Positions 24,714 to 32,958 of a stretch of DNA of 64,000 nucleotides are shown piece by piece. The stretch is taken from the NCBI GenBank assembly GCA_963766295.1, contig CAVXYW010000002.1:248001-312000 (forward strand), given 5' to 3'. This DNA comes from JBBDRJ01 sp963766295 (GTDB lineage: Bacteria; Actinomycetota; JAICYB01). The translations under genes and the position numbers were made by a program. Each line of letters starts with the position of its first letter. The stretch's first letter is position 1. Under the pieces are notes generated by a model. It was not told the DNA's origin, did not search any database, and saw only the letters and a program-made list of their open reading frames with translations.

Positions 24714-25702
24714 CCAACCGCATAGTCGTCTCCGTCGTCTCCGGACGTGAGGTGAACATGCTCCTCACCTTCTTGGAGTCGGTCGACGAGGAGGCGAAGT
24801 CGCTCGCTGCTGAGGTCGTTTGTGTCGTTACGGCCAATGCGCTGCCTGATGAGGACCTGGCAAGGGTCTACGCCGCTACCGCACGGTATCGAGGTGTGCG
24901 CATCCACGTTGTCGCGAACAACTGTCGCCTGGGCTTCGCAGCGAACCACAACAGGACTATGCGAGATCACCGCGCCGATTACTACTTGATTTGCAACGAC
25001 GACGTTATCGTGCGCCCGGACGCGATACGTCTCCTCCTCGCCTACATGGAGGATCCCGCGAACTCGCGCGTCGCGGTTGCATCACCGCAACTACTCAACT
25101 CTGATGGCAGCGTTCAGGGATCCACGTATTCCTTCCCGGCAATAACTCGAGTTTTCGCTTCCGCTGCCGGTTTGCGTTCAATCACGCTCTTGCGCCGCGC
25201 GCTCGAATATGTAGCCCGCCGCTCTGGCGTGGGCCGGTCGCGGTTCTGGGCCCACGACCGAACGATGCACGTGGACTCCGTCCGCGGTGCCTTCGTGCTC
25301 GTGCGCGGATCGGCCGTCGCTGACGTTGGGCTGATGGATGAGATATCCATGATCGGCGGGGAGGAGCTCGAGTGGCACCGTCGGATGGCCGAGCACGGAT
25401 GGAAGGTCGCTTTCGTCCACAGCGCGGAAGTCATTCATTTGGGTTCGGAGACTATTTCCCACGATGGCACGCTCAGTGTTGAGTATGTCAAAGGATGGTT
25501 GAACTTCTTCCAAAAGCATGGCCGCGCCTTCGACGTGCCGTTGCTCAGGATCGGACTCTTCGTGATCTATATCGTGCATGCCCTTTGGGGCATGGTGTCG
25601 TCGGACCGAGATTCGCGTGCCACGAGCCGAGCCGGGCTCAGGCTTGTGCTTGGCTGGTCCAGGGTCTGGCGCGCTGCGGTTTCGGAAGGCCGGGTGACTT
25701 AA
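24710..25702 (+). CDS. Glycosyltransferase family 2
   Basis: 330 aa from ATG 24710. IVVSVVSGREVNMLLTFLES begins the fold; NNCRLGFAANHNRTM matches the NxGfaxNhN signature of rhamnosyl- and galactofuranosyl-type GT2 enzymes; YLICNDDVIVRPDAI is the metal-binding motif; MIGGEELEWHRRMAEHGWK is the acceptor-side motif. A hydrophobic segment near residues 280-297 (LLRIGLFVIYIVHALWGMV) may associate with the membrane. It is coupled to the GT4 gene before it and separated by four bases from the ExoA-like gene after it. Confidence 0.86.
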   Translation: MTNRIVVSVVSGREVNMLLTFLESVDEEAKSLAAEVVCVVTANALPDEDLARVYAATARYRGVRIHVVANNCRLGFAANHNRTMRDHRADYYLICNDDVIVRPDAIRLLLAYMEDPANSRVAVASPQLLNSDGSVQGSTYSFPAITRVFASAAGLRSITLLRRALEYVARRSGVGRSRFWAHDRTMHVDSVRGAFVLVRGSAVADVGLMDEISMIGGEELEWHRRMAEHGWKVAFVHSAEVIHLGSETISHDGTLSVEYVKGWLNFFQKHGRAFDVPLLRIGLFVIYIVHALWGMVSSDRDSRATSRAGLRLVLGWSRVWRAAVSEGRVT

Positions 25703-25706
25703 ATCA

Positions 25707-26729
25707 ATGACGAATACGAAACTCCCGTTCGTTTCCGTCGTTATGCCGGTTCGCAATGAGCAGGAGTGCATAGAGCACAGCCTCGAAGCGGTCCTTCGCC
25801 AGGACTATCCGGCAGACCGGATGGAGGTGATCGTCGTCGATGGCGCCTCGGATGATTCCACCGCGGACATCGCGACCAAGATGGCCGACGACGCACGCGC
25901 CCGCGGCCGGGCCAAAGTGATCCTCATGACCAATCCGAACAAGACTGTGCCGTTGTCTTTGAACCTTGCGCTCGCGCGTGCAATGGGTGAGGTGATTGTG
26001 CGTGTGGACGGTCACACAGAGATCGCTCCCGATTACGTGAGTCGGTGTCTGGACGCTCTAGGAAGAACGGGCGCAGACAACGTTGGTGGGGTACAGCGCG
26101 CCCTCGGCCGTACAGGTGTAGGCCGCGCGATCGCGTTGGCAACCGGATCCCGTTTCGGAGCGGGGAACGCACGCTTTCGCTACGCGAAGCGCGAGTCCTG
26201 GGTGGATACCGTCTACATGGGTGCGTTTCGCAGATCGATCTTCGACAAGGTGGGTTTGTTCGACGAGGATCTCGTTCGCAACCAGGACGACGAGTTCAAC
26301 CTTCGCCTACGCAAGTTCGGCGGCCGTGTCTTCATCGATCCGGCGATACGCAGCACGTATCGTCCCCGCGACAAGATCGGCGAGCTCTGGGATCAATATT
26401 TCGGTTACGGACTGTTCAAGGTCCTGGTGTTCCGCAAGCATTCTCGTCTCCCGTCCTGGCGTCACCTGGTTCCACCCGCCTTCATCCTTGCGCTGTTGGC
26501 GTCCGCGGTTGTCTCGGTAGTCACGCGGATGCCCTGGATAGCGGCGACTGTGGTCGGTCCGTACGCGATCGCAGTGCTCGTGATGAGCTTCTGGCTGGGG
26601 AGACACGACCCGGAGGGCGTGATTCTCTTGCAGGTGGTCTTTCCGACCCTACATATCGCATACGGCTCGGGATTCCTGGTCGGTTTGTGGCGTTGGCGAC
26701 GCCGTTATGCCGTCGTGCGACCGACGTGA
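25707..26729 (+). CDS. Glycosyltransferase family 2 with membrane tail (ExoA-like)
   Basis: 340 aa. VSVVMPVRNEQECIEHSLEA, VIVVDGASDDST, VRVDGHTEIAPDYV (metal site) and NQDDEFNLRLRKFGGRVF give a full GT-A domain. After residue 245 there are two to three hydrophobic helices (LVPPAFILALLASAVVSVV and later segments), the layout of ExoA-type succinoglycan glucosyltransferases and related integral GT2 enzymes. It would extend a lipid-linked unit at the membrane. ExoA similarity is by layout and motif only, so the sugar is not assigned. It precedes the amino-sugar module. Confidence 0.86.
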   Translation: MTNTKLPFVSVVMPVRNEQECIEHSLEAVLRQDYPADRMEVIVVDGASDDSTADIATKMADDARARGRAKVILMTNPNKTVPLSLNLALARAMGEVIVRVDGHTEIAPDYVSRCLDALGRTGADNVGGVQRALGRTGVGRAIALATGSRFGAGNARFRYAKRESWVDTVYMGAFRRSIFDKVGLFDEDLVRNQDDEFNLRLRKFGGRVFIDPAIRSTYRPRDKIGELWDQYFGYGLFKVLVFRKHSRLPSWRHLVPPAFILALLASAVVSVVTRMPWIAATVVGPYAIAVLVMSFWLGRHDPEGVILLQVVFPTLHIAYGSGFLVGLWRWRRRYAVVRPT

Positions 26730-26739
26730 GGTTTTGACC

Positions 26740-27531
26740 ATGCGGGTGGTGTTTGTTGGGAGGCGAAACTTTGCCAATCACTGTTTCGCCAACTGGCTGG
26801 CCGAGAGGCACGACCTAGTCGCTTACTTCCGAGCGGACACGGTCCGTTACTCATCGGGCTACCGCATGAAATGGCTGCGAAAACGTGCTGCGCGCCGAGG
26901 GATCCTGCGCACTTTGGACGAACTTGGTTATCAGGGGTATTACCGCGTCTTCAAATTCAACCGCGATCAACGATTTCTTGCCGCGGCCTTCGAGGATCTT
27001 TTCGGGCGGCCCGCCTTCAACCCGCCGCCCGGCGTGCCCTATTTCGAATTTGAAGACCTGAACGACACGGATGCAGTAAAGGCTCTCACCGACCTTAAGC
27101 CTGATCTTGTTTTTGCGTCATGCGTTTCGCAGTATTTCGAAAGCCCCTACTTGGAGATTCCGCGTTTGGGGACGGTTCTCTATCACGAGGGTCTGACCCC
27201 GGAGTACAAGGGACTGCACACCGCCTTCTGGGCATTGCATAACGGGGACGCCCAGCGCATCGGTTACACCCTGTTGCAGATCGACGAGGAAATCGATCAC
27301 GGCGATCCACTCGCTCAGGGCATTGGCACGCTCGATCCCAACCTGATCCCTTACCTTGCCTATGCCGGGCATAAGACGCTGGCCGACGGTTTGCCCGATG
27401 TCGAAAAGGCCCTTGCCGCTCTGGAACGTGGGGAAAAGCTGGCCGTCAATCGCGAAAAAGGCTCGCCCAAGATGTACAGCTACCCTGGTCTCTCCGACCA
27501 GGTCCGCTCCTGGTGGCGCCGCCGTAAGTGA
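26740..27531 (+). CDS. Formyltransferase-fold protein, possible sugar N-formyltransferase
   Basis: 263 aa from ATG 26740; an earlier frame start at 26707 overlaps the GT2 gene. The N-terminal MRVVFVGRRNFANHCF opens a Rossmann-like domain, and the C-terminal part holds GTVLYHEGLTPEYKGLHTAF and IDEEIDHGDPLAQG. In methionyl-tRNA and sugar formyltransferases the catalytic set is Asn, His and Asp (NxH and DxG region). Here His and Asp are present but the Asn position is Leu (LYH instead of NxH). The HEG-TPEYKG form recurs in an uncharacterised formyltransferase-like group. Its neighbours, an aminotransferase and a 4,6-dehydratase, make an amino-sugar substrate plausible with N10-formyl-tetrahydrofolate as donor. 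The altered active site leaves the activity open. Confidence 0.7.
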   Translation: MRVVFVGRRNFANHCFANWLAERHDLVAYFRADTVRYSSGYRMKWLRKRAARRGILRTLDELGYQGYYRVFKFNRDQRFLAAAFEDLFGRPAFNPPPGVPYFEFEDLNDTDAVKALTDLKPDLVFASCVSQYFESPYLEIPRLGTVLYHEGLTPEYKGLHTAFWALHNGDAQRIGYTLLQIDEEIDHGDPLAQGIGTLDPNLIPYLAYAGHKTLADGLPDVEKALAALERGEKLAVNREKGSPKMYSYPGLSDQVRSWWRRRK

Positions 27532-27573
27532 CATCGTCTTAACGATGGTCTTGAGCGAAAGGCACTCTGAACG

Positions 27574-28755
27574 TTGACATCTCGAGATTTCATCCCGTTC
27601 GCACCGCCCGACATCGGCATCGAAGAGATCGAGGCCGTGGTCGACACCTTGCGCTCGGGCTGGATCACAACCGGCCCACGCGCCGCAGAGCTCGAATCGG
27701 AGTTCGCAGGTTACGTCGGCGCACCCGCGGCCTTGGCGTTGAGCTCGGGCACGGCTGCCTTGCACAGTGCACTGCTTGCGCTCGGGGTCGGCGCCGGGGA
27801 TGCCGTCGTTTTACCGACGATGACGTTTGCGTCGGCTGCTCACGTCGTCGAGCACGTTGGCGCAAGGCCGGTACTTGTCGACTCCGAGTCCGAGACTCTC
27901 AACATCGATCCGGACGCGGTCGAACGCGCTCTTCAGGATCGGGACGTTCGTTGCATCGCCCCGGTTCACCTCCACGGCCATCCGTGCGATCTGCCTCGAA
28001 TCGTCGAGCTCGCCGCCGCGCGCGGCCTTGCCGTCGTCGAGGATGCTGCACACGCTCTGCCGGCCTCGATCGACGGCGTCACGGTCGGGCATGCGACGAG
28101 CACGATCGTCCCCTCGATGGCTGCATTTTCGTTCTACGCGACTAAAAACATGACTACGGCAGAAGGCGGGATGCTCACGGGACCCTCCGATCTGGTTCAG
28201 GACGCGCGTTCCTGGAGCCTGCACGGGATTACGCGCGATGCGTGGCGTCGCAACGAGACGGACGGAGCCTGGCGCTACGACGTGACGCGTGCGGGATTCA
28301 AGTACAACCTGCCCGACATCCAAGCCGCTATTGGTTTAGTGCAGCTTCGTCGTCTGAACGAGATGCATGCACGCCGGCAAACGATCGCCGCACGCTACTC
28401 ATCCGCGCTCGCAGGTTGCGAGGAGCTATCCCTTCCGATCCAGCGCGACGGCTACACGCACGCCTGGCAGATCTTCTCGATCCGGTTGGAGCTCGACCGG
28501 TTGACGATCGATCGATCGGCGTTCGTCAAGGAGCTCGAAGGGATGGGCGTCGGCACGAGCGTCCACTTCATCCCCATCCATCAGTTCACTTACTACCGAG
28601 AGCGATACGGTCATTCGGATGCCGGCGCCTTCCCGATTGCCGATTCCGCCTTCGAGCAGCTGATTTCCCTTCCGATACACAGCGCGATGAGCGATCAGGA
28701 CGTAGATGACGTAGCGGAGGCCGTCGAAGCCGTCGCGGCGCGTCATCGACGTTGA
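27574..28755 (+). CDS. DegT/DnrJ/EryC1/StrS aminotransferase
   Basis: 393 aa from a TTG start 42 bases after the formyltransferase gene. PLP-dependent sugar aminotransferase: LSSGTAALHSALLAL holds the phosphate-binding SGTxAL motif (about 58-63), VVEDAAHA (154-160) the aspartate that pairs with the pyridine nitrogen, and FYATKNMTTAEGG the Schiff-base lysine K191. It would aminate the 4-keto group of a UDP- or dTDP-4-keto-6-deoxy sugar using glutamate. The 4,6-dehydratase two genes on supplies such a substrate. Homologues include PglE, PseC, ArnB and QdtB; substrate cannot be fixed by sequence reading alone. Confidence 0.9.
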   Translation: MTSRDFIPFAPPDIGIEEIEAVVDTLRSGWITTGPRAAELESEFAGYVGAPAALALSSGTAALHSALLALGVGAGDAVVLPTMTFASAAHVVEHVGARPVLVDSESETLNIDPDAVERALQDRDVRCIAPVHLHGHPCDLPRIVELAAARGLAVVEDAAHALPASIDGVTVGHATSTIVPSMAAFSFYATKNMTTAEGGMLTGPSDLVQDARSWSLHGITRDAWRRNETDGAWRYDVTRAGFKYNLPDIQAAIGLVQLRRLNEMHARRQTIAARYSSALAGCEELSLPIQRDGYTHAWQIFSIRLELDRLTIDRSAFVKELEGMGVGTSVHFIPIHQFTYYRERYGHSDAGAFPIADSAFEQLISLPIHSAMSDQDVDDVAEAVEAVAARHRR

Positions 28756-29399
28756 CGGCTAAGCGGGCGTTTGACGCCGTCGCCTCATCGATAGGGCTGA
28801 TCCTCACCAGTCCGCTGTGGCTGCTTGCCGCAGTCGCCATAAAGACCACTTCGCGCGGACCGGTGTTCCATCGGGCCGAGCGTGTTGGGCGGGATGGTGA
28901 ACCTTTCACTCTTTTCAAGTTTCGCTCGATGAAGCCGACCGACTTACAGCAGGCGGATATCGGCTTGACACTCTCCAACGACCCGCGGATAACGGTCGCA
29001 GGATCCGTCCTTCGTCTGTTCAAGATCGACGAGCTCCCACAGCTGATCAACGTGCTTCGAGGCGAGATGAGCCTGGTCGGACCGCGCCCCGAAGACCCCC
29101 GCTATGTCGCCAGATACTCGGCCGAACAAAGGCGCGTGCTCAGCGTCCGGCCCGGGATGACGAGCCCGGCTTCTGTGGCCTACAGGAACGAGGCCGTCTT
29201 GTTGAACGACCTGGCCAAGTTGCGCATGGCACGCGCCGAGCAGGTCTACCTGTCCGAGGTGATGCCCGCAAAGCTCGAGCTCGAGCTCGATTACATCGAT
29301 CGGCGGTCGTTCGGACTCGACCTTCGGGTCCTCATGAGGACGTTTGCCGCCGTCCTTCGGACCTCTGGGCCAAAAGGGAGCCGAGACGGCCGCTCCTGA
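28752..29399 (+). CDS. Small phosphoglycosyltransferase (PglC-like priming enzyme)
   Basis: 215 aa from a TTG start overlapping the aminotransferase stop (TTGA). One N-terminal re-entrant hydrophobic segment (AFDAVASSIGLILTSPLWLL) precedes the bacterial sugar transferase domain: FHRAERVGRDGEPFTLFKFR, then RLFKIDELPQLINVLRGEMS and LVGPRPEDPRYV. This size and layout is that of monotopic PglC-type enzymes, which move a phospho-sugar (for PglC, diacetamidobacillosamine phosphate) to undecaprenyl phosphate. The adjacent amino-sugar genes make a 4-amino-4,6-dideoxy sugar the likely substrate. It is the second priming transferase of the locus after 12987. Confidence 0.88.
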   Translation: MTAKRAFDAVASSIGLILTSPLWLLAAVAIKTTSRGPVFHRAERVGRDGEPFTLFKFRSMKPTDLQQADIGLTLSNDPRITVAGSVLRLFKIDELPQLINVLRGEMSLVGPRPEDPRYVARYSAEQRRVLSVRPGMTSPASVAYRNEAVLLNDLAKLRMARAEQVYLSEVMPAKLELELDYIDRRSFGLDLRVLMRTFAAVLRTSGPKGSRDGRS

Positions 29400-29407
29400 G
29401 GAGAAAG

Positions 29408-31369
29408 ATGGTACGAGAACCCTCGTGCGCTATCGTGACTCCAGTTGGCGATGGGCCCTCGGCGCAACAGGGGCTGCGCAGACCGACCACGAGCATGAGT
29501 AGCCGACAGGCTGAGGCCTTACTCCGGATCCGCCGGCCGTTGATCGTAGCGGCGCATATCCTGCTGTTCGCGGCGGCTTACGCGCTGGCGTTCGGATTCA
29601 GGTTCGACTTCGCCCCGCCGGCTTCGGAGCTACGCCGCATGCTCGTAACGCTGCCGGCTTTGCTGGCACTGCGGATCGCCGTCTTCTGGGCCTTCCATCT
29701 TTTCGAGGGGCTCTGGCGATACGTGAGCGTTCGCGACGTCGTCGAATTGATCAAAGCCGTGACGCTCAGCTCGGCGATCTTCATCGTCGGCGTCCAAATG
29801 TCCATGGCCGGAGGGCGAAGCGGGTTCCCGCGATCGGTGCTCGTCCTGGACGCCTTCCTTTGTCTTGGTCTGACGGCCGGGCTCCGCATTGCGACGCGCC
29901 TCTTGCTCGAACGTCGCCTGTCATCGACGGCCGGAGCCAACGGCGAGCGCAAGCGTGCGATCGTCATCGGTGTCGGAGATGTCGCGGAGGCTCTGCTGCG
30001 CGAGATACAACGCGGCAGTCTCCCGTACACGGTGGTCGGTCTTGCCAGCGAGGACACAAGGATCCACGGACGCAGACTTCACGGGATCCCGATCCTCGGA
30101 GGCCTTGAAGACATCCCGCGGATCTGCGAAGCACAAGCGGCAACGGTGGTTTTGATCGCAACCGAGCACGCATCGACGATCGACAAGAAGCTGATCCTCG
30201 ACGGTTTGACGGGCACAGGGATCGAAGTGCGCACGGTACCGGCGCTAACAGACCTTCTATTGGGACGCGCAGTTGTCGGTGAGTTGCGTCCGGTGCAGGG
30301 CGAGGCGCTCCTTGGACGTCAGGCAATCGGGACGAATGTCGAGCGGTTGCGCGAAGCCCTCTCGGGACGCCGCGTTCTGGTTACCGGTGGTGCCGGCTCG
30401 ATCGGATCGGAGCTGGCCCGGCAGATCGCGGCTTTTGACCCTGAGGCGCTCGTGCTCTTCGACCGAGCCGAAAGCGATCTGTACCTCACACACGCATCAC
30501 TCGTCGATCAATTCGACGGCGTCAAGATCGAAGCCGCCGTTGGAGACATCCTCGACGAGCAGCGCGTCGCGCGGATCTTCGAGGAGTACTCGCCGCAGCT
30601 CGTGTATCACGCCGCGGCTTACAAGCACGTGCCGCTCATGGAGTCTCATCCGCTGGAAGCCATCAAGAACAACGTTCTCGGTACGGACATAGTGGCGTCG
30701 ACTTCCGTTTCTAGCGGTGTGACAGAGTTCGTGCTGATCTCGACGGACAAGGCCGTACGTCCCGTCGGTGTGATGGGCATGACAAAGAGAGCGGCCGAGT
30801 TCGTCGCACGTGCGCATGCGGGACAGGGCACTACTTTCGTCGCCGTGCGTTTTGGCAATGTTCTGGGAAGCAACGGGAGTGTGCTATCGCTCTTCCACCA
30901 ACAATTGAGGTCGGGGTCGGCCGTAACGGTCACCGATCCGGACGCGATGCGGTACTTCATGATGACGTCCGAGGCCGTGGAGCTCGTGCTTCACGCCGGC
31001 GCGCTGGGCCGGGACGGAGAGGTCTTCGTTCTTCAGACCGGAGAGCCGATCCGTATGGGCGATCTGGCGGACAACTTCGTTCGCCTATCCGGCCTGCAGC
31101 CCGGCGTGGATGTGCCGATCAAGATCACGGGCCTCCGCCCCGGCGAGCGGCTCGCGGAGGAGCTCATCGACGACGGGGAAGCGGTGGCCGAGGGCTCGCA
31201 CGAGAAGATGCTCGTCGTCACCGAGCCGGGTTTCGACCGGGACGCTTTTCGGGAGTGGATCGCAACTCTTCGGCGCATGGCGGAGGCCGGGCGGGATGAA
31301 GCCGCTGTTGAGCATCTACGGAGCCTGGTCGAAACCCAGTCGCTCCCACATGCCACCCATCCGTCGTAG
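29408..31369 (+). CDS. Membrane nucleotide-sugar 4,6-dehydratase (PglF/WbpM/CapD family)
   Basis: 653 aa, ATG preceded by GAGGAG. N-terminal four membrane helices (about 45-165), a first Rossmann domain (RAIVIGVGDVAEALLREI, about 184-200) and a second, catalytic short-chain dehydrogenase domain with TGGAGSIGSE at 326-335. The active site reads STDKAVRPVGVMGMTK, so the usual YxxxK tyrosine is replaced by methionine (M456...K460), as in the long PglF/WbpM-type UDP-GlcNAc 4,6-dehydratases. The product would be a UDP-4-keto-6-deoxy-HexNAc, the substrate for the aminotransferase encoded upstream. It closes the polysaccharide operon. Full length and intact motifs. Confidence 0.92.
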   Translation: MVREPSCAIVTPVGDGPSAQQGLRRPTTSMSSRQAEALLRIRRPLIVAAHILLFAAAYALAFGFRFDFAPPASELRRMLVTLPALLALRIAVFWAFHLFEGLWRYVSVRDVVELIKAVTLSSAIFIVGVQMSMAGGRSGFPRSVLVLDAFLCLGLTAGLRIATRLLLERRLSSTAGANGERKRAIVIGVGDVAEALLREIQRGSLPYTVVGLASEDTRIHGRRLHGIPILGGLEDIPRICEAQAATVVLIATEHASTIDKKLILDGLTGTGIEVRTVPALTDLLLGRAVVGELRPVQGEALLGRQAIGTNVERLREALSGRRVLVTGGAGSIGSELARQIAAFDPEALVLFDRAESDLYLTHASLVDQFDGVKIEAAVGDILDEQRVARIFEEYSPQLVYHAAAYKHVPLMESHPLEAIKNNVLGTDIVASTSVSSGVTEFVLISTDKAVRPVGVMGMTKRAAEFVARAHAGQGTTFVAVRFGNVLGSNGSVLSLFHQQLRSGSAVTVTDPDAMRYFMMTSEAVELVLHAGALGRDGEVFVLQTGEPIRMGDLADNFVRLSGLQPGVDVPIKITGLRPGERLAEELIDDGEAVAEGSHEKMLVVTEPGFDRDAFREWIATLRRMAEAGRDEAAVEHLRSLVETQSLPHATHPS

Positions 31370-31451
31370 GGACGTTTCCGGGTGTGCGTACTACTATTGC
31401 GGAGCGCCGCGGCACGATCTGCGTGTGCCGGTAAGCCAAGGGGGCCAGGGC

Positions 31452-32237
31452 GTGCGAACTCGCTTTAGAGGCTTAGCCGTTCTCCTCCTGTTATGCCTGC
31501 TCGCCCTTTTTCCGTTTTCGCGCGCATCGGCAGGGGTGTATCCGCCGGATACACCGACGGCCCAGCCCGCGCCACCGGTCTCGGTCGATGTCTGCATCGG
31601 GATAGAGGGACAAGTCAACGGCGAAACCGTTGAGGGACAGGCCGAAGAACAAGGCCAGGTTCGCGTCTTCGGTTCGGCCGGTGCCGCAGACAGCCTCGAC
31701 ACAGTCAACGTTTTCGCCGAGCCGGGTCATGTGTCGATCGGGTCCACCCAGGCCAACGAGGACGGAAGCTTCTCCGCCACATTCACCCTCCCCGAGGGCC
31801 TTGAGCCGGGCAGCTATCAAGTCGAATCGGATTCGGAAACCTGCTCTGAATCTGCGGTCTTGTCGGTGCTGGGTATCGCCGGCGCGGGCGGTAGTGGTAA
31901 CGACGACGGCACAAGTGTTCAGGGCAGCGTTCTAGGCAACGCTAACGACCGAGGGAACCTTCCGACCACGGGTTCGAACATCTTGGATCTGGTTCTTCTG
32001 GCGCTGGTGCTCATCGCCATCGGGACGGTGATCCGGTGGCTGGCCAATCGTCGGCAGTCAGAGGGAGGAGTCGTCGGGTTCTCAAAAAAGACGTGGTCGG
32101 TGCCGGCGCTGCCGGCGCCGTCGGTTCCGCTCATCGACACCAGCGACTTCGTGGTTTTCTCCCCGAAGCGTTCAGCCGCCGTCAGGCGTGCCAGGACCAA
32201 GAAGGACGACCCCGAACCACACAGCGACTGGTCTTAG
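31452..32237 (+). CDS. Exported surface protein with LPTTG sequence and membrane helix; function unknown
   Basis: 261 aa from GTG 31452, with AAGGGGG about seven bases upstream; a longer frame back to 31110 is inside the dehydratase gene. A signal peptide (FRGLAVLLLLCLLALFPFS, ending at ASA-G) leads a mature region rich in Pro, Thr and Gly with a short beta-type repeat (residues about 45-140). LPTTGSN then comes immediately before a membrane helix (ILDLVLLALVLIAIGTVIRW). This resembles a sortase signal, but about 60 more residues follow the helix, whereas true substrates end in a short basic tail. No sortase is in the window. It may instead be a single-pass membrane protein. Not recognised as a named family. 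Confidence 0.65.
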   Translation: MRTRFRGLAVLLLLCLLALFPFSRASAGVYPPDTPTAQPAPPVSVDVCIGIEGQVNGETVEGQAEEQGQVRVFGSAGAADSLDTVNVFAEPGHVSIGSTQANEDGSFSATFTLPEGLEPGSYQVESDSETCSESAVLSVLGIAGAGGSGNDDGTSVQGSVLGNANDRGNLPTTGSNILDLVLLALVLIAIGTVIRWLANRRQSEGGVVGFSKKTWSVPALPAPSVPLIDTSDFVVFSPKRSAAVRRARTKKDDPEPHSDWS

Positions 32238-32276
32238 GTTCGGTGTCTTAGCTCAGTCGGCCTCGAGGCGCGAGGT

Positions 32277-32765
32277 TTAACCGAAGATCTGCTGTCGCCG
32301 CCGTCGCCTGATTCCCCATGACGCGCGACCGATGATCCCTCCGACAACGAGTCCGACGATGAATCCGAAGATCCAGCTCGACGCGCTGGCTGCGGGTTCG
32401 CTCTCGAGGGCCTGCTCGTCGTTACCGATCGGCTCGACGACGATCTCCGGCGTCGACAGGTCCGTGGTCTCCGCGGCCGGAACTTCCACGCTGGCCGTGG
32501 ATGCCGGTTGCCGCACTACCGGTCGCCGTGTTGCGGCCGGCGCCGGCCGTCTCGTTGGGAGCGACCGTGGGTGCTGCCGTTGGCGCAGGCGTCGTTTGCG
32601 TGTCGGTGGCGTCTTGTGTAAAGCACGGGTAAGTCGTGTCTGGAACGGCAGCGGAGGGTGGGTTCTCGATCGGTTGCAATGGTTGGCGCGCGCGACCGAC
32701 GCCCCGAACGTAAGAGAGGCAAGAGCTACAAGGAATACGGCGCCCCCGCGCCGAAGACGGGTCAT
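32277..32765 (-). CDS. Exported single-pass membrane protein with anomalous middle reading frame
   Basis: 162 aa. Signal peptide MTRLRRGGAVFLVALASLTF and a C-terminal helix SWIFGFIVGLVVGGIIGRA followed by a basic tail. The first 28 and last 75 residues look like a normal exported protein, but the middle in this frame is very basic (PPTRKRRLRQRQHPRSLPTR). Reading the same DNA one base earlier gives a Pro/Ala/Thr linker (for example QTTPAPTAAPTVAPNETAGA), far more typical. The gene may carry a one-base loss near 32690 and a compensating one-base gain near 32485. It converges on the LPTTG protein gene and is divergent from the small membrane protein at 32827. Confidence 0.55.
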   Translation of the reverse strand: MTRLRRGGAVFLVALASLTFGASVARANHCNRSRTHPPLPFQTRLTRALHKTPPTRKRRLRQRQHPRSLPTRRPAPAATRRPVVRQPASTASVEVPAAETTDLSTPEIVVEPIGNDEQALESEPAASASSWIFGFIVGLVVGGIIGRASWGIRRRRRQQIFG

Positions 32766-32826
32766 ACGGAAATGAGCGTACGTCGAGGTCCGTCGTCCGG
32801 CAAATGGTGTCCCGTACTCTTACGCC

Positions 32827-32955
32827 GTGATCCCCACGGCAGACCTGGATCTGGCGCTCATGGCCCTCATAGGTGCCGTCCTGGTCTTCGCCGGGCTGGC
32901 GATGCTCTATCTCGCGCGTCGGAGGGGGAAGACTAGAGATAGCGATGGGGGATAA
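32827..32955 (+). CDS. 42-aa single-pass membrane protein
   Basis: GTG 32827 to TAA 32953-32955. The product is almost entirely one hydrophobic helix (LALMALIGAVLVFAGLAMLY) followed by ARRRGK, so it should sit in the membrane with a basic cytoplasmic end, like the C-terminal anchor of a surface protein but with no ectodomain. Its stop is three bases before the GTG of the next gene, which suggests co-translation. Coding is inferred from the clean helix/basic-tail pattern and the tight spacing; no family is recognised. Confidence 0.5.
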   Translation: MIPTADLDLALMALIGAVLVFAGLAMLYLARRRGKTRDSDGG

Positions 32956-32958
32956 GCC

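Noticed and set aside
32245..32276. tRNA-like D-arm sequence (TTAGCTCAGTCGG) between two convergent genes
   Set aside because: No acceptor stem, anticodon arm or T-arm with GTTCGA can be built around it; it is a partial box match only.
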